Assembly: GCA_024695815.1 (NCBI GenBank)
Contig: JAILHK010000004.1
Span: forward strand, 55,852 to 119,851
Source: Prevotella sp.
GTDB lineage: Bacteria; Bacteroidota; Bacteroidia; Bacteroidales; Bacteroidaceae
Length of the DNA stretch: 64,000 nucleotides
Direction of reading: 5' to 3'
Shown here in pieces: positions 18,570 through 25,107 of the stretch. Each line of letters begins with the position of its first letter. Position 1 is the stretch's first letter. The notes under the pieces were generated by a model. That model did no database searches, was not told the DNA's origin, and saw only the letters and a list, made by a program, of their open reading frames with translations. Made by a program: the position numbers and the translations under genes.

Positions 18570-19472
18570 ATGAGAATGAATACAGGAAATAATTCAGAGG
18601 GACAGTACGATCACTTTACCGTCAGCGAGGCTCAGCCGTTGCTCGAGTTCTTGTTGGCCAACGTGTCGCAGAGTCGTAGCAAGGTGAAAGCCACGCTCCA
18701 GGGACAGGGTATCAAGGTGAATGGCAAGACGGTCACTCAGTTCGACTATCAGCTGCAGCCCGGCATGAAGGTGGCTGTGAGCAAGACCAAGCGCAATCAG
18801 AAAGGCTTCAAGAGCCGCTATGTGAAGATTGTCTATGAGGACCGCTGGCTGGTGGTTGTAGAGAAGAATATCGGCATCCTGTCGATGGCTGCCGGCCATT
18901 CGTCGTTGAACGTTAAGAGCGTGCTCGACGACTATTTCAAGAAGACGCATCAGCGCTGCACGGCTCATGTGGTGCACCGCCTGGATCGTGACACCAGCGG
19001 TCTGATGGTCTATGCCAAGGATATACAGACCGAACAGATACTGGAGCACAACTGGCATCAGATTGTTTACGACCGCCGCTATGTGGCTGTGCTCAGTGGC
19101 GAGATGGAGCAGAACGAAGGCACCATCCAGAACTGGCTGAAAGACAACAAGGCATACATCACCTACTCATCGCCTGTGGATAATGGCGGCAAGCTGGCCA
19201 TCACCCATTTCTTTGTGATGGACCGTACCACCGACCACTCGCTGGTGGAGTTCAAACTGGAGACCGGTCGTAAGAACCAGATTCGTGTGCATGCTGCCGA
19301 TATGGGTCATCCCGTGTGTGGCGATCCGAAGTATGGCAATGGCGACGACCCCTTGCACCGTCTCTGTCTGCATGCGTGGCTGTTGTGCTTCACGCACCCC
19401 ATCACGGGCGAACGTATGGAGTTCGAGACTCTCGTGCCCACGGCTTTCCGTCTATTGTTTAAGCATCATTAA
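18570..19472 (+). CDS. RluA-family 23S rRNA pseudouridine synthase
   Basis: A 300-residue protein. The N-terminal S4-like RNA-binding domain (residues about 15-72) is followed by the pseudouridine synthase domain with the catalytic motif HRLDRDTSG (Asp139), then KNQIRVHAADMGHPVCGDPKYG and LCLHAWLLCFTHP. It converts uridines in rRNA (RluC/RluD-type) to pseudouridine; the exact target cannot be told. The start could be 18570 or 18576. Both are 9-15 bp past the -7 box, and no earlier in-frame ATG lies beyond the promoter. Confidence 0.9.
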   Translation: MRMNTGNNSEGQYDHFTVSEAQPLLEFLLANVSQSRSKVKATLQGQGIKVNGKTVTQFDYQLQPGMKVAVSKTKRNQKGFKSRYVKIVYEDRWLVVVEKNIGILSMAAGHSSLNVKSVLDDYFKKTHQRCTAHVVHRLDRDTSGLMVYAKDIQTEQILEHNWHQIVYDRRYVAVLSGEMEQNEGTIQNWLKDNKAYITYSSPVDNGGKLAITHFFVMDRTTDHSLVEFKLETGRKNQIRVHAADMGHPVCGDPKYGNGDDPLHRLCLHAWLLCFTHPITGERMEFETLVPTAFRLLFKHH

Positions 19473-19480
19473 TTCTCTCT

Positions 19481-19630
19481 ATGGATAGTTGGATGTACTA
19501 CGCTGCCATATTGCTTTTTATCATGGTGGCGGTTCTGATTGTAAAGAAAGTGACCAGCTGCATGTTGAAGCTCTCTGTCTTCTTCGTGCTGCTGGTCGCT
19601 TTATGTGTTTTCTATTTCCTTACGCGTTAG
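19481..19630 (+). CDS. 49-residue membrane protein with two helices
   Basis: ATG at 19481, TAG at 19628-19630. The product has two hydrophobic helices (about residues 5-20 and 30-47) joined by a short loop with KKVTSC. It starts 8 bp after the RluA-family stop, so it is probably cotranscribed with that gene, and its end overlaps the convergent HD-domain gene by 11 bp. I do not recognise a family. The open frame, tight spacing and clean two-helix pattern support it being real, but it is short. Confidence 0.5.
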   Translation: MDSWMYYAAILLFIMVAVLIVKKVTSCMLKLSVFFVLLVALCVFYFLTR

Positions 19631-20258
19631 TCTCTTCGCTAAAGTATTTCTCGAACGCCTTTTTCAGTAGTCTGGGGTTGGCAATGATGTTGCGCAGTTG
19701 GTTCAGGTTCTGCTCGTTTTGCGAACCGGGTATCCACAGGCGTATGTAGCCACGCACCGAGTATTTGCTGTCCATGTGTTTGGCAAAGCGCTGCCACTGC
19801 TGCTCCTTGTTCAGCTCGGGGTAGTTGGACAGTCCGAACTGCACCGTGCGGCGGAATACCACCTCGGGCGACAGGTCGCGATCGGCCTCGGCCACAATCT
19901 TGCCATACATGCTGCGCGGTGCCCGCGATGCTGAAGCACGGTGGTCTTCCACGGCCTCGCGCATGATGTTGATCTGGTCGGCCGAGAACCAGCGTTTCAG
20001 TCGGGCGTCGCTGGCCAGTATCTTTCCGCTGGTGATGTGGTGTATGGCGCGTGGGCCGGTCAGTCCCAGATCGTGGTAGGCGGCGATGACATACACCATG
20101 TTGATGTCGGCACCGGTAGAGCGTGCCAGTTCCAGCGAACGGCGTATGACGCGTGTCACGTGCTCCATGTTGTGTGCCTTGTCGAAAAGGGCATATTGTG
20201 GCAGTATCTGGGTCTCAACAAATTCCACCAGGTCGAGACTTGCAGTGTTCTTTAGCAT
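19620..20258 (-). CDS. HD-domain hydrolase
   Basis: A 212-residue cytoplasmic protein with an HD phosphohydrolase core. It shows HNMEHVTRVIRRSLELA near residue 28, the metal-binding YHDLG near 60, EAVEDHRAS and IVAEADRDLSP. HD enzymes of this size hydrolyse phosphomonoesters or nucleotides; the substrate is unknown. The frame is open for 60 codons upstream, but the ATG at 20258 follows a promoter (20281-20288) and begins the conserved region. It is convergent with the small membrane protein, overlapping by 11 bp. Confidence 0.85.
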   Translation of the reverse strand: MLKNTASLDLVEFVETQILPQYALFDKAHNMEHVTRVIRRSLELARSTGADINMVYVIAAYHDLGLTGPRAIHHITSGKILASDARLKRWFSADQINIMREAVEDHRASASRAPRSMYGKIVAEADRDLSPEVVFRRTVQFGLSNYPELNKEQQWQRFAKHMDSKYSVRGYIRLWIPGSQNEQNLNQLRNIIANPRLLKKAFEKYFSEETNA

Positions 20259-20280
20259 AATATTTTGGGGTTTATGTTTG

Positions 20281-20288
20281 CAAATATA
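20281..20288 (-). promoter_or_regulatory. Promoter -7 box of the HD gene
   Basis: The minus strand reads TATATTTG followed by CA, 22 bp upstream of the start at 20258. It is divergent to the menA promoter. Confidence 0.6.
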
Positions 20289-20300
20289 CGAATAATTATC

Positions 20301-20308
20301 TACTTTTG
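20301..20308 (+). promoter_or_regulatory. Promoter -7 box of menA
   Basis: TACTTTTG followed by CA, 27 bp upstream of the menA ATG. Confidence 0.6.
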
Positions 20309-20335
20309 CAAGCGTTTTGACAAAAAAGTGAAAAG

Positions 20336-21238
20336 ATGAAAGTAAAGAAAGATTCTCTGAAGGCCTGGCTGCTGGCTGCCCGTCCGAAGACGTTGACAGG
20401 TGCAGCCGTGCCTGTGATGATTGGTCTCTCGCTAGCATGGAGTGATGCCCAGCAGTATGACGGCAGCGTGTTCAGCTGGACGGCAGCTGTGCTCTGTCTG
20501 TTGTTTGCCTTTATCATGCAGATAAATGCCAACTTTATCAACGACTACATAGACTACGCCAAGGGAACCGACGATCGCGAGACCCGTCTGGGGCCTGAAC
20601 GTGCCTGTACGCAGGGGTGGGTGAGCATCAGTCGCATGCGTCATGCCATTGCCATGACCACTATTGTGGGCTGTCTTGTAGGACTGCCATTGGTGTTCTA
20701 CGGAGGCCTGGAGATGATACTCGTAGGACTGCTCTGCGTGGTGTTCTGCTTTCTTTATACCACCCACCTGTCGTACCTCGGTCTGGGCGATGTGCTCGTG
20801 CTGGTGTTTTTCGGTCTGGTGCCTGTCAGCATCACCTATTATATCCAGCTTCATACCATTACTGCCGAGGTACTGGTAGATTCGGTAGCCTGTGGCTTGG
20901 TTATCGATGCCCTTCTTTTGGTCAACAACTTCCGCGATCGCGACACCGACCGCCAGGCTGGCAAGAACACGCTGGTGGTGCGCATCGGAGCCAAGGCAGC
21001 CCTGCGAGCTTATATGGGTGTAGGCGTGATAGCCTGTTTGTTGGGCATGCTTTATACAAACACCAATCACCCCTTAGCCTACGACCTCTCGTTCGTCTAT
21101 CTGTTCCTGCACTATCTGGCCTATCTGAAGATGAAGGAGATATGGCAGGGACGTGAGCTCAATGCCGTGTTGGGTCTTACAGCGCGCAATATCTTTATCT
21201 ATGGTCTCTTGTTAAGTATCGGCATTTTGTTGGGGTAG
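20336..21238 (+). CDS. menA: 1,4-dihydroxy-2-naphthoate polyprenyltransferase
   Basis: A 300-residue UbiA-superfamily inner-membrane enzyme that attaches the polyprenyl tail to 1,4-dihydroxy-2-naphthoate in menaquinone synthesis. It has the MenA N-terminus AARPKTLTGAAVPV, the first Asp-rich motif NFINDYIDYAKGTDD near residue 68 and the second, NNFRDRDTDRQAGK, near 200, among about eight to nine hydrophobic helices. Menaquinone is the electron acceptor for the complex I encoded at 33-43 kb. Confidence 0.95.
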   Translation: MKVKKDSLKAWLLAARPKTLTGAAVPVMIGLSLAWSDAQQYDGSVFSWTAAVLCLLFAFIMQINANFINDYIDYAKGTDDRETRLGPERACTQGWVSISRMRHAIAMTTIVGCLVGLPLVFYGGLEMILVGLLCVVFCFLYTTHLSYLGLGDVLVLVFFGLVPVSITYYIQLHTITAEVLVDSVACGLVIDALLLVNNFRDRDTDRQAGKNTLVVRIGAKAALRAYMGVGVIACLLGMLYTNTNHPLAYDLSFVYLFLHYLAYLKMKEIWQGRELNAVLGLTARNIFIYGLLLSIGILLG

Positions 21239-21250
21239 GGCGCTTTTGAG

Positions 21251-22303
21251 ATGAAACGCGAGGTTTTCGAAAGTCAGAAGTCCTTTGCGGGACCTAAGAA
21301 ACCCTCTATGCAGCGCCGCTGTGTGGGGCACGACTATACCGACCGAATGATGTATCTGGTGACGATGGTTGTTGAAGGCCGTCGTCCTCTTTTTGGTACG
21401 GTGGTTGGCAGCAGTCAGGCGCCTACCGATAGCGATGAAGGTCCGCGCATGGTGCTCTCGCCATTAGGTCAGCGGGTCTATGACGAATGCATGGCTACGC
21501 CCGTCCATCATCCCGAGATTGGTGTGGTGGCGTTGCAGATGATGCCCGACCACCTCCATGTGGTGCTCTTCGTGAAGAGCAAGATGGAGCAGCCGTTGGG
21601 CATGGCCCTGCGAGGCTTCAAGCAGAAATGCAACCAGCACTACCGCGAGCTCATTCTCGGCGTTCCGTCTGTTGCGTTGCCAACGCAACAAACAGGACTA
21701 CAAACAGCCCGCCCAAAGAAAGACCGCCGCGGCGAGGACCGCCAACATGGGCTGCTTTTTAGTCGCGGCTACAACGATAAGCTGCTGCTGCGCGAAGGAC
21801 AACTTCAGCGCTGGCTCGACTATCTCCGCGACAATCCCCGCCGTCTGCTGATGAAACGCGAGCGGCCAGACCTCTTTCGGGTGCAGCGTGGAGTGATGGT
21901 GGGCGGACAACAGTTCTCGGCCATCGGCAACCGCTTCCTGCTGCAGCGCCCTGTGCGCCTACAGGTGCAATGCTCGCGTCGCCTCACCGACGAGGAGATA
22001 GCTCAGAAGCAGACATGGTGGCTCGAACAGGCTCGTGCCGGTGCTGTCTTGGTGTCACCCTGCATCTCTAAAGGCGAGAAGACCGTGATGCGTGCTGCTT
22101 TCGAGGCTGGTCTGCCGCTGATAGTGCTTCAAGAGAACGGCTTCACCGACCTTGCTAAACCCGGTGGACGGCGCATGGACGCCTGTGCACGCGGTCAACT
22201 GCTGCTACTTGCACCATGGGCTCACCATAACGAGCGACTCACCATTCGCCGCGAACAGTGCATGGCTCTCAACGACATGGCAAGGGTGATCTGCGAGGTA
22301 TAG
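21251..22303 (+). CDS. HUH (Y1/RAYT-type) transposase-like protein with extra Rossmann-like C-terminal domain
   Basis: A 350-residue protein. Residues about 25-200 form a Y1 transposase domain: the HUH pair is H101/H103 in QMMPDHLHVVLF and the likely nucleophile is Tyr174 in FSRGYNDKLLL. An insert at about 138-166 is encoded over a 21-bp DNA palindrome. Residues about 225-350 are an additional domain with LVSPCISKGEK, GLPLIVLQENGF and RRMDACARGQLLLLAPW, resembling DprA/LOG-type Rossmann folds; this is inference from the pattern. Single-copy relatives of IS200/IS605 transposases (RAYTs) process REP-like palindromes. It begins 12 bp after menA and ends before a terminator. No insertion-sequence ends are visible, so it looks domesticated. 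Confidence 0.8.
   Translation: MKREVFESQKSFAGPKKPSMQRRCVGHDYTDRMMYLVTMVVEGRRPLFGTVVGSSQAPTDSDEGPRMVLSPLGQRVYDECMATPVHHPEIGVVALQMMPDHLHVVLFVKSKMEQPLGMALRGFKQKCNQHYRELILGVPSVALPTQQTGLQTARPKKDRRGEDRQHGLLFSRGYNDKLLLREGQLQRWLDYLRDNPRRLLMKRERPDLFRVQRGVMVGGQQFSAIGNRFLLQRPVRLQVQCSRRLTDEEIAQKQTWWLEQARAGAVLVSPCISKGEKTVMRAAFEAGLPLIVLQENGFTDLAKPGGRRMDACARGQLLLLAPWAHHNERLTIRREQCMALNDMARVICEV
21670..21690. repeat. 21-bp perfect palindrome inside the HUH gene
   Basis: TGTTGCGTTG-C-CAACGCAACA. It lies in the coding sequence of residues 140-147, in an insert between the HUH motif and the catalytic Tyr, and could be a hairpin substrate of the enzyme itself. Confidence 0.7.
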
Positions 22304-22330
22304 CTTGTTTTTTTGTCAATTATACTATAT

Positions 22331-22368
22331 GGACCTGGTTCTTTTTGTCAGAACCGGGCCTTTTTTTG
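22331..22368 (+). terminator. Terminator after the HUH gene
   Basis: Arms GGACCTGGTTCT and AGAACCGGGCC around a short T-rich loop, followed by seven T. Confidence 0.85.
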
Positions 22369-22478
22369 TGCTATTTTGTCTGTCAGGTATGTTTTTTTAC
22401 AGGACTGTGCCAGTTTGACGCGGTTTTTGCTTATTATGTGTTGTTTTCTAAATAATTAATCAACTTTAAAAACTTTAC

Positions 22479-23453
22479 ATGGACAGATACGCAATTTATA
22501 CGTATGAAGTGAAAAGAGGGGCTGTCACAGAAGGTCATATCGGTGATGGAGCCCAAGTCGTGACACCGGGTATTGAGCATGCCTACGATAATTTCGAAAG
22601 AATCTTTGGCGACAGGAACAACGTATTGACGTTGTGGTATAAGAGCAATAAAGAGGAAACATCTTCTCCGTGCTACGTGAGGGCACATGAACAGGGAGTG
22701 GTTCTTTTGCGCATCGACAAACTGAAGAATGTGTATCTATATGAAGAAGAGTGGACAGGCCCTATTCCCGACATCAAAAAGAAAGGTTATCAGTCGCATC
22801 CCGATTGCCATATTATCATTGACAACCGTGAGGGCTATCGCCAGATAGCCATAGAGATAGAGCCTGCTGCCTGGCGTGATACACACAAGGTGCGTGATAT
22901 CCTGCAGAAAGGACTGAACCGTGAACTCATGAAGTTTGGTCTCGAGATTACTATCAGTGCCAAGACCATGAAGAAAGACTACTGGGAGCTGACTAACCTA
23001 AAAAGGCATCGTGACCATGCAACACTGAAGAAGCTGACCATTGGTTTCGATACATCGAAGATGACGGACGAAGCCTCCAAGATTATTAATAGGGATGTAC
23101 GCTTGCACAATCTCATGGCCATGATTGAAGATTTTGGTGGCAGTAAGGGCACTATTGACTTGCAGTCGCAGCCAAGTAAGGATAATTTGTTGAGAAAGAA
23201 ATTGGTCGATATGCAAAACATCGTAGAGCTATGTGGCGAACGTACTTACTGGTTGGCCCTCAGGTTCTCGGATGGCGTGACGTATCGTTGTGGCGAAAAT
23301 GTAAGGGCAGAGTTAGAAATGAAATACCCGACGGCAGTAGAAGACTTTGCCAAGGGGGAAAAATATCTGGATCTCTTTGGAGAGGAGCATCTTATTATAG
23401 GATGGTTGAATTTTGTTAAAGAGGAGACAGCGCAATATGACTGCACAGAATAG
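22479..23453 (+). CDS. Protein of unknown function, first gene of an unrecognised pair
   Basis: A 324-residue soluble protein with no signal peptide or membrane helix. It begins MDRYAIYTYEVKRGA, has an N-terminal beta-rich region and a central segment HIIIDNREGYRQIAIEIEP that reads as two strands. A helical middle region contains many charged residues (MKKDYWELTNLKRHRDH), and the C-terminal region holds a strand pair YWLALRFSDGVTYRCG. I do not recognise the family. The sequence is more AT-rich than the flanking genes, and no consensus TAnnTTTG promoter is visible in the 110 bp upstream. It overlaps the next gene by 17 bp, so the two are translationally coupled. Confidence 0.75.
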   Translation: MDRYAIYTYEVKRGAVTEGHIGDGAQVVTPGIEHAYDNFERIFGDRNNVLTLWYKSNKEETSSPCYVRAHEQGVVLLRIDKLKNVYLYEEEWTGPIPDIKKKGYQSHPDCHIIIDNREGYRQIAIEIEPAAWRDTHKVRDILQKGLNRELMKFGLEITISAKTMKKDYWELTNLKRHRDHATLKKLTIGFDTSKMTDEASKIINRDVRLHNLMAMIEDFGGSKGTIDLQSQPSKDNLLRKKLVDMQNIVELCGERTYWLALRFSDGVTYRCGENVRAELEMKYPTAVEDFAKGEKYLDLFGEEHLIIGWLNFVKEETAQYDCTE

Positions 23454-24267
23454 GTTGACCGATGAGGAATCGAAAAAAATAGCTGATTGCTTCAGTGACC
23501 ATCCATTGATGATGGCCTGTCAGCGGGCTTTCCTTCGCTATCAGGACATGACGTACCCGTTGTCGTTTGCACCAGAAGAAATCTTTGTAGAATCTGCCAC
23601 CGTCATCGATGAACTGTTACGGCACCCGAAGGATGAGCATCTTCAGGATTATATGGTTAAGTTGTGGCATGAGTTGAGAATCAAAATCGGTAGTTGGGAA
23701 AGGGGGTTAAAGGCTGAGATTCTTGATATGGCTGTAAGCTCTGTTTTCTTGACGGTCTCGTTTGCTATGAGTCGTCATTGGGCTACGTTCTACAGTTTTG
23801 ATGTTTACCGATGGCTGATGAAAACCATGGCAGCGAAGATGGACGCAGAGTGCCAAGAGATAATGACGGTCTTCTATGATCTTCTCGGTGACTGTGAAGG
23901 AGTGGAACAATCGATAAACAATTGGAACAAGGAGGGCATCTGTCAAAGTATCGAGTCAGTATTGAGAGGAGATTCAATTTTCGTTTCTGCTGTGTCGATT
24001 CCTGGTATAAGTAAAGCAGTAATAGAGAAACTTCATTCGTTGATGGAAGGAAAGGAACAACCGAAAGATATTGCGATGCCTATAAGGGCTGCCATGGATG
24101 TTGGTGTTATTCGAAAGCCTACTCTTAAGGAGTTTCATAGTGAGTTTCGCGAAAAAAGGATTAAGGCACCGTCTTCGTATCATGATTACACAAACATCAG
24201 AAATCATCCATATGAAGGGGAAGAATATGTGCTTATGAAGCGAGAATTTGAAAAACTGAAGGGATAA
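23437..24267 (+). CDS. Protein of unknown function, second gene of an unrecognised pair
   Basis: A 276-residue, mainly helical soluble protein with several Trp-containing helices (KLWHELRIKIGSWERG, FDVYRWLMKTMAAKM, INNWNKEGI) and a charged C-terminus (EEYVLMKREFEKLKG). There is no recognised catalytic motif. The ATG at 23437 lies inside the end of the preceding gene (17-bp overlap). An in-frame TTG 24 bp upstream is a less likely start. A long hairpin follows at 24294-24330. The pair sits between the HUH gene and the primase module and could belong to a mobile or defence cassette, but nothing in the sequence proves that. Confidence 0.75.
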   Translation: MTAQNRLTDEESKKIADCFSDHPLMMACQRAFLRYQDMTYPLSFAPEEIFVESATVIDELLRHPKDEHLQDYMVKLWHELRIKIGSWERGLKAEILDMAVSSVFLTVSFAMSRHWATFYSFDVYRWLMKTMAAKMDAECQEIMTVFYDLLGDCEGVEQSINNWNKEGICQSIESVLRGDSIFVSAVSIPGISKAVIEKLHSLMEGKEQPKDIAMPIRAAMDVGVIRKPTLKEFHSEFREKRIKAPSSYHDYTNIRNHPYEGEEYVLMKREFEKLKG

Positions 24268-24293
24268 TAGCGCAAGAAATTGCTGTCTCTGTG

Positions 24294-24338
24294 GAAGCGG
24301 ACTTTTCCGGACATCGGAAATGTCCGCTTCTATTATTT
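24294..24338 (+). terminator. Terminator after the unknown gene pair
   Basis: A 16-position inverted repeat: GAAGCGGAC then TTTCCG against CGGAAA then GTCCGCTTC, with one internal T-T mismatch and loop GACAT, followed by TATTATTT. Confidence 0.75.
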
Positions 24339-24359
24339 CAGTCTTAAAAGCTGTTTCGA

Positions 24360-24367
24360 TAACTTTG
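24360..24367 (+). promoter_or_regulatory. Promoter -7 box of the primase module
   Basis: TAACTTTG followed by CA, 119 bp before the primase-like gene, leaving an unusually long leader for this genome. The -33 region is weak. Confidence 0.55.
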
Positions 24368-24389
24368 CACCAGAATTCGACACCTGTGG

Positions 24390-24456
24390 CGCTAACGGAG
24401 CACGGGCCATGGGGACGGACAAGGTGAAAGTTCTTCTATACCGAAGTCCGTTAGTG
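24390..24456 (+). promoter_or_regulatory. Structured leader of the primase-like gene
   Basis: CGCTAACGGA (24390-24399) can pair with TCCGTTAGTG (24447-24456) as a 10-bp helix with one G-U. ACGGAC (24415-24420) can instead pair with GTCCGT (24446-24451). The two helices use the same 3' bases and exclude each other, as in a switch. The start codon is 31 nt downstream. Confidence 0.45.
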
Positions 24457-24486
24457 TGAGAAGAGTAAACCTCATACAAAGAAATT

Positions 24487-25104
24487 ATGGTATATTGTAT
24501 GACAACTCCAAATTCTCAAATGCCTCACCGCGCATGGAATGCTGCAGAGGCACGGATGAGCTTCTTTAGGAAGCCGATTCGGAACAAGATTCCAGAGCCA
24601 AAGGCCGTATCGCTGTTTTGGATATATGAATATGTGCGCCATGGATGGATGCGCCCCGAAACGGAAGCGCTGCGCAAGATTGACAATCACGACGAGGCAC
24701 GACTGTACAAGGGTGACCACTTCGACTATGTGACGCCCTCGGGCGTGTTTTCCTACTGCAACGACCAGTCGCTGGTGCAACACTCGGGACTGATGTGCAT
24801 GGACCTCGACGCTCTGGGCGAACGACGCGAAGAGTTGTTTCATCAACTGGTGGACAATACCGATGTCGAGACGCTGCTGCTGTTTCGCTCGCCCTCAGGA
24901 CAGGGACTGAAGTGGTTTGTACACATCGACCTGGCACGCTGCGACCATAAAACGTGGTTTCTGGCACTGCGTAGGTACCTCATGACAATCTATCACCTCA
25001 CCGACAAACAGGTGGATGCCTCATGTGCCAATGTGTCACGCGCTTGTTTTCTGGGTCACGACCCCGAAGCTTATTTACGAACAGATTTAATTGAATATTT
25101 TTAG
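24487..25104 (+). CDS. Primase-like protein, BT4734/BF3469 (VirE N-terminal) family
   Basis: A 205-residue protein matching the BT4734-like N-terminal domain, formerly called VirE_N, which belongs to the archaeo-eukaryotic primase fold. A catalytic-type acidic pair is visible in GLMCMDLDAL near residue 110, and the nucleotide-binding motif FRSPSGQGLKWFVHID near 140. ASCANVSRACFLGHDPEAY near the C-terminus is also typical. It ends 3 bp before the PriCT-2/DUF3987 gene, and in many relatives the two are fused. It probably acts with that protein as a priming or replication enzyme; this is inference. Confidence 0.8.
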   Translation: MVYCMTTPNSQMPHRAWNAAEARMSFFRKPIRNKIPEPKAVSLFWIYEYVRHGWMRPETEALRKIDNHDEARLYKGDHFDYVTPSGVFSYCNDQSLVQHSGLMCMDLDALGERREELFHQLVDNTDVETLLLFRSPSGQGLKWFVHIDLARCDHKTWFLALRRYLMTIYHLTDKQVDASCANVSRACFLGHDPEAYLRTDLIEYF

Positions 25105-25107
25105 AAT

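Noticed and set aside
21251..22303. Complete IS200/IS605 insertion sequence
   Set aside because: No IS ends, partner tnpB or target-site features are visible, and the gene is tightly spaced after menA.
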